Positions 59,923 through 64,000 of a stretch of DNA of 64,000 nucleotides are shown here, piece after piece. The translations under genes and the position numbers were made by a program. This DNA is from Paraescarpia echinospica (lineage: Eukaryota > Annelida > Polychaeta > Sabellida > Siboglinidae), in assembly GCA_020002185.1 (NCBI GenBank), contig CM034543.1, forward strand, positions 28,359,185 through 28,423,184, given 5' to 3'. The notes under the pieces are model-generated. The model searched no databases and was not told where the DNA came from. It saw only the letters and a program-made list of their open reading frames with translations. Every line of letters begins with the position of its first letter. Position 1 is the stretch's first letter.

Positions 59923-60799
59923 CTGGACAAATAATAATAATATATTTAATTTGTTATAACACCAGATAAACCATTGTTCATAGTGCTTAACATTAACAAT
60001 ACATTATATTTAATGATCAATAAACTAAATTCTAGTATTGAGACGGTCATTTAAACTAAGTGTTGTTCAATTCAATACTAATAAAAAATATGAATAGATT
60101 AATTAATTAAAAGACAAAGATTAATTGGAATATGGTACTATATAGTTAATTTTTAAAAATCACAGTACAGTATAATATACTATTAAACTACTAAGTAATT
60201 AGAATCCATAAATTAATAAAAAAATACAGCAATATCAATCAATTAAAATAAAGAAATAGATAGTGCTAAAATATTACGTGGTGTGAGACTGACGATTTAT
60301 ATGATCAAAAATTGCTAATAGCATCAATTTGCATTAATATATTTCACGCAGGTGGTGGCGCCTCAGTAGCAATTTATTTCCTATGCAATACATGGTGACG
60401 ACCAAACCACTCCACAGTAAATCTGAATGTATTTTGTGATTTTGTAACCTGATGCGACTATCCCTTACGTGTGACGTTAGATCAGTAGCATAGAGTCTGT
60501 TCATACTGCTTGTACAGTGCAACCTTAGTATTAAGGTCACCTTTGGAACTGGACAAAAGTGACCTGAATAGCAAGGTGAACATATTAGAGGGACTAACGA
60601 AAATATATCCTATACTTTACTGTATGTGGAAATAATTTGGGACTGATCTAGGGTGACTTTAATTGTGAGGTGGCTGTATTACTGAGGTGACTGTAAAGGG
60701 AAGATCCACTGTAACTGCAGACTGGGATATCAACAGAAGAACTTTTGTTATTTCATACAAATGTTTGAACAACTTTACCTGTGACATTCTGGTATGCGA
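59923..60799. other. AT-rich intron with a dispersed repeat
   Basis: Bases 59,930-60,260 are very AT-rich. Bases 60,275-60,480 match the family at 13,836-14,010 (ACGTGGTGTGAGACT, GCCTCAGTAGCAAT, ACCAAACCACTCCACA). The remainder leads into the 34-bp array. Confidence 0.65.
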
Positions 60800-63369
60800 C
60801 TACCACACAATGACTACAGTGACTGACCTGAGTGGGACACAAGTAGAGTACACTGACTCAACTGTGTGGGAGATGAGTAGATTACAGTGACTGACTGGAG
60901 TGGGAGATAATTTGACTACAGTGACTCCACTGAGTGGGAGATGAGTAGACTACAGTGACTGACTGGAGTGGGAGATGAGAAGGCTACAGTGACTCCACTG
61001 AGTGGGAGATGAGTAGACTACAGTGACTGACTGGAGTGGGAGATGATTTGACTACAGTGACTGACTGGAGTGGGAGATGATTTGACTAAAGTGACTGACT
61101 GGAGTGGGAGATGATTTGACTACAGTGACTCCACTGAGTGGGAGATGAGTAGAATACAGTGACTGACTGGAGTGGGAGATGATTTGACTACAGTGACTAA
61201 CTGGAGTGGGAGATGATTTGACTACAGTGACTGACTGGAGTGGGAGATGATTTGACTACAGTGACTGACTGGAGTGGGAGATGATTTGACTACAGTGACT
61301 CCACTGAGTGGAAGATGAGTAGACTACAGTGACTGACTGGAGTGGGAGATGATTTTACTACAATGACTGACTGGAGTGGGAGATGATTTGACTAAAGTGA
61401 CTGACTGGAGTGGGAGATGATTTGACTACAGTGACTCCACTGAGTGGGAGATGAGTAGAATACAGTGACTGACTGGAGTGGGAGATGATTTGACTACAGT
61501 GACTAACTGGAGTGGGAGATGATTTGACTACAGTGACTGACTGGAGTGGGAGATGATTTGACTACAGTGACTGACTGGAGTGGGAGATGATTTGACTACA
61601 GTGACTCCACTGAGTGGAAGATGAGTAGACTACAGTGACTGACTGGAGTGGGAGATGATTTTACTACAATGACTGACTGGAGTGGGAGATGATTTGACTA
61701 CAGTGATTGACTGGAGTGGGAGATGATTTGACTACAGTGACTCCACTGAGTGGGAGATGAGTAGACTACAGTGACTGACTGGAGTGGGAGATGAGTAGAC
61801 TACAGTGACTGACTGGAGTGGGAGATGATTTGACTACAGTGACTGACTGAGTGGGAGATATTTGACTACAGTGACTGACTGGAGTGGGAGATGATTTGAC
61901 TACAGTGACTCCACTGAGTGGGAGATGAGTAGACTACAGTGACTGACTGGAGTGGGAGATGATTTGACTACAGTGACTGACTGGAGTGGGAGATGATTTG
62001 ACTACAGTGACTGACTGGAGTGGGATATGATTTGACTACAGTGACTCCACTGAGTGGGAGATGAGTAGACTACAGTGACTGACTAGAGTAGGAGATGAGT
62101 AGACTACAGTGACTGACTGGAGTGGGAGATGATTTGACTACAGTGACTGACTGGAGTGGGAGATGATTTGACTACAGTGACTCCACTGAGTGGGAGATGA
62201 GTAGACTACAGTGACTGACTGGAGTGGGAGATGATTTGACTACAGTGACTCCAATGAGTGGGAGATGAGTAGACTACAGGGACTGACTCGAGTGGGAGAT
62301 GATTTGACTACAGTGACTGACTGGAGTGGGAGATGATTTGACTACAGTGACTCCACTGAGTGGGAGATGAGTAGACTACAGTGACTGACTGGAGTGGGAG
62401 ATGATTTGACTACAGTGACTGACTGCAGTGGGAGATGATTTGACTACAGTGACTGATTGGAGTGGGAGATGATTTGACTACAGTGACTCCACTGAGTGGA
62501 AGATGAGTAGACTACAGTGACTGACTGGAGTGGGAGATGATTTGACTACAGTGACTCCACTGAGTGGGAGATGAGTAGACTACAGTGACTGACTGGAGTG
62601 GGAGATGATTTGACTACAGTGACTGACTGGAGTGGGAGATGATTTGACTACAGTGACTGATTGGAGTGGGAGATGATTTGACTACAGTGACTCCACTGAG
62701 TGGAAGATGAGTAGACTACAGTGACTGACTGGAGTGGGAGATGAGCAGACTACAGTGACTGACTGGAGTGGGAGATGATTTGACTACAGTGACTGACTGG
62801 AGTGGGAGATGATTTGACTACAGTGACTCCACTGAGTGGGAGATGAGCAGACTAGTGACTGACTGGAGTGGGAGATGAGTAGACTACAGTGACTGACTGG
62901 AGCGGGAGATGATTTGACTACAGTGACTCCACTGAGTGGAAGATGAGTAGACTACAGTGACTGACTGGAGTGGGAGATGATTTGACTACAGTGACTCCAC
63001 TGAGTGGGAGATGAGCAGACTACAGTGACTGACTGGAGTGGGAGATGAGTAGACTACAGTGACTGACTGGAGTGGGAGATGATTTGACTACAGTGACTGA
63101 CTGGAGTGGGAGATGATTTGACTACAGTGACTCCACTGAGTGGGAGATGAGTAGACTACAGTGACTGACTGGAGTGGGAGATGATTTGACTACAGTGACT
63201 GACTGGAGTGGGAGATGATTTGACTACAGTGACTGACTGGAGTGGGAGATGATTTGACTACAGTGACTGACTGGAGTGGGATATGATTTGACTACAGTGA
63301 CTCCACTGAGTGGGAGATGAGTAGACTACAGTGACTGACTAGAGTGGGAGATGAGTAGACTACAGGGAC
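60800..63369. repeat. ~34-bp minisatellite with higher-order structure, truncated by gap
   Basis: About 75 units of TGACTACAGTGACTGACTGG followed by AGTGGGAGATGATT. They alternate with a variant containing CTCCACTGAGTGGGAGATGA and GTAGACTAC. The order of the two variants repeats over stretches of 150-300 bp. The array runs into the N gap, so its true length is unknown. Confidence 0.95.
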
Positions 63370-64000
63370 NNNNNNNNNNNNNNNNNNNNNNNNNNNNNNN
63401 NNNNNNNNNNNNNNNNNNNNNNNNNNNNNNNNNNNNNNNNNNNNNNNNNNNNNNNNNNNNNNNNNNNNNNNNNNNNNNNNNNNNNNNNNNNNNNNNNNNN
63501 NNNNNNNNNNNNNNNNNNNNNNNNNNNNNNNNNNNNNNNNNNNNNNNNNNNNNNNNNNNNNNNNNNNNNNNNNNNNNNNNNNNNNNNNNNNNNNNNNNNN
63601 NNNNNNNNNNNNNNNNNNNNNNNNNNNNNNNNNNNNNNNNNNNNNNNNNNNNNNNNNNNNNNNNNNNNNNNNNNNNNNNNNNNNNNNNNNNNNNNNNNNN
63701 NNNNNNNNNNNNNNNNNNNNNNNNNNNNNNNNNNNNNNNNNNNNNNNNNNNNNNNNNNNNNNNNNNNNNNNNNNNNNNNNNNNNNNNNNNNNNNNNNNNN
63801 NNNNNNNNNNNNNNNNNNNNNNNNNNNNNNNNNNNNNNNNNNNNNNNNNNNNNNNNNNNNNNNNNNNNNNNNNNNNNNNNNNNNNNNNNNNNNNNNNNNN
63901 NNNNNNNNNNNNNNNNNNNNNNNNNNNNNNNNNNNNNNNNNNNNNNNNNNNNNNNNNNNNNNNNNNNNNNNNNNNNNNNNNNNNNNNNNNNNNNNNNNNN
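63370..64000. other. Assembly gap (N) at window edge
   Basis: At least 631 N. The contig stops inside a minisatellite, a common place for assembly to fail. Confidence 0.99.

Overview
The window is animal genomic DNA. It is dominated by one large, intron-rich gene on the minus strand that I recognise as HERC2, the giant HECT-family E3 ubiquitin ligase. I placed 29 exons, numbered w1 to w29 from the gene's 5' side (right) to its 3' side (left). They run from 59,922 down to 1,264. Consecutive exons join in frame at all 28 junctions in the single-copy reading. Together they encode about 1,837 residues, roughly human residues 480 to 2,100. They hold the later blades of the first RCC1-like propeller (w1-w4), a helical region (w5-w11), the cytochrome-b5-like domain (w12-w13), a long middle region (w14-w23), the MIB/HERC2 domain (w23-w24) and more core sequence (w25-w29). 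The first exons and the later ZZ, DOC, RLD2, RLD3 and HECT parts lie outside the window. No other functional protein gene is visible.

Layout from left to right. Positions 1-824 hold a broken hAT-type transposase remnant on the plus strand. Positions 1.26-9.85 kb hold single-copy exons w29-w22. Exons w21-w13 appear twice: copy A at 10,827-25,251 and copy B at 26,252-39,719, separated by exactly 1,000 N. Positions 39.7-59.9 kb hold single-copy exons w12-w1. The right end is a 2.6-kb minisatellite running into a second N gap. The two copies are near-identical and their ends fit overlapping contigs. An exon chain using both copies would shift frame, because w13-w21 sum to 1,631 nt. I therefore read the duplication as two haplotypes placed end to end, not as a real gene duplication. 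The copies differ by a 2.5-kb insertion with 249-bp direct repeats, by several minisatellite lengths and by a 31-bp hairpin insertion.

The most striking feature is the intronic minisatellites. Nearly every intron carries at least one array (units of 11 to 65 bp, up to 2.8 kb). In many introns the array starts exactly at an exon edge, and its unit is a copy of the splice junction: the last nucleotides of an exon plus its GT donor, or an AG acceptor plus the first nucleotides of the next exon. The gene thus carries many tandem copies of its own splice sites. Clear cases flank w2, w6, w9 (both sides), w10, w14, w19, w22, w23 and w28, with a related exon-derived array at w17. I recall intronic minisatellites at exon/intron boundaries, called 'mirages', reported in amphioxus Adh genes. 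That recollection and the chordate-like HERC2 make a cephalochordate plausible, but the host assignment is inference.

Other repeats include tRNA-derived SINE heads (one divergent pair), several non-autonomous elements with terminal inverted repeats, and dispersed repeat families seen twice within the window. No tRNA, rRNA, CRISPR or bacterial features are supported.
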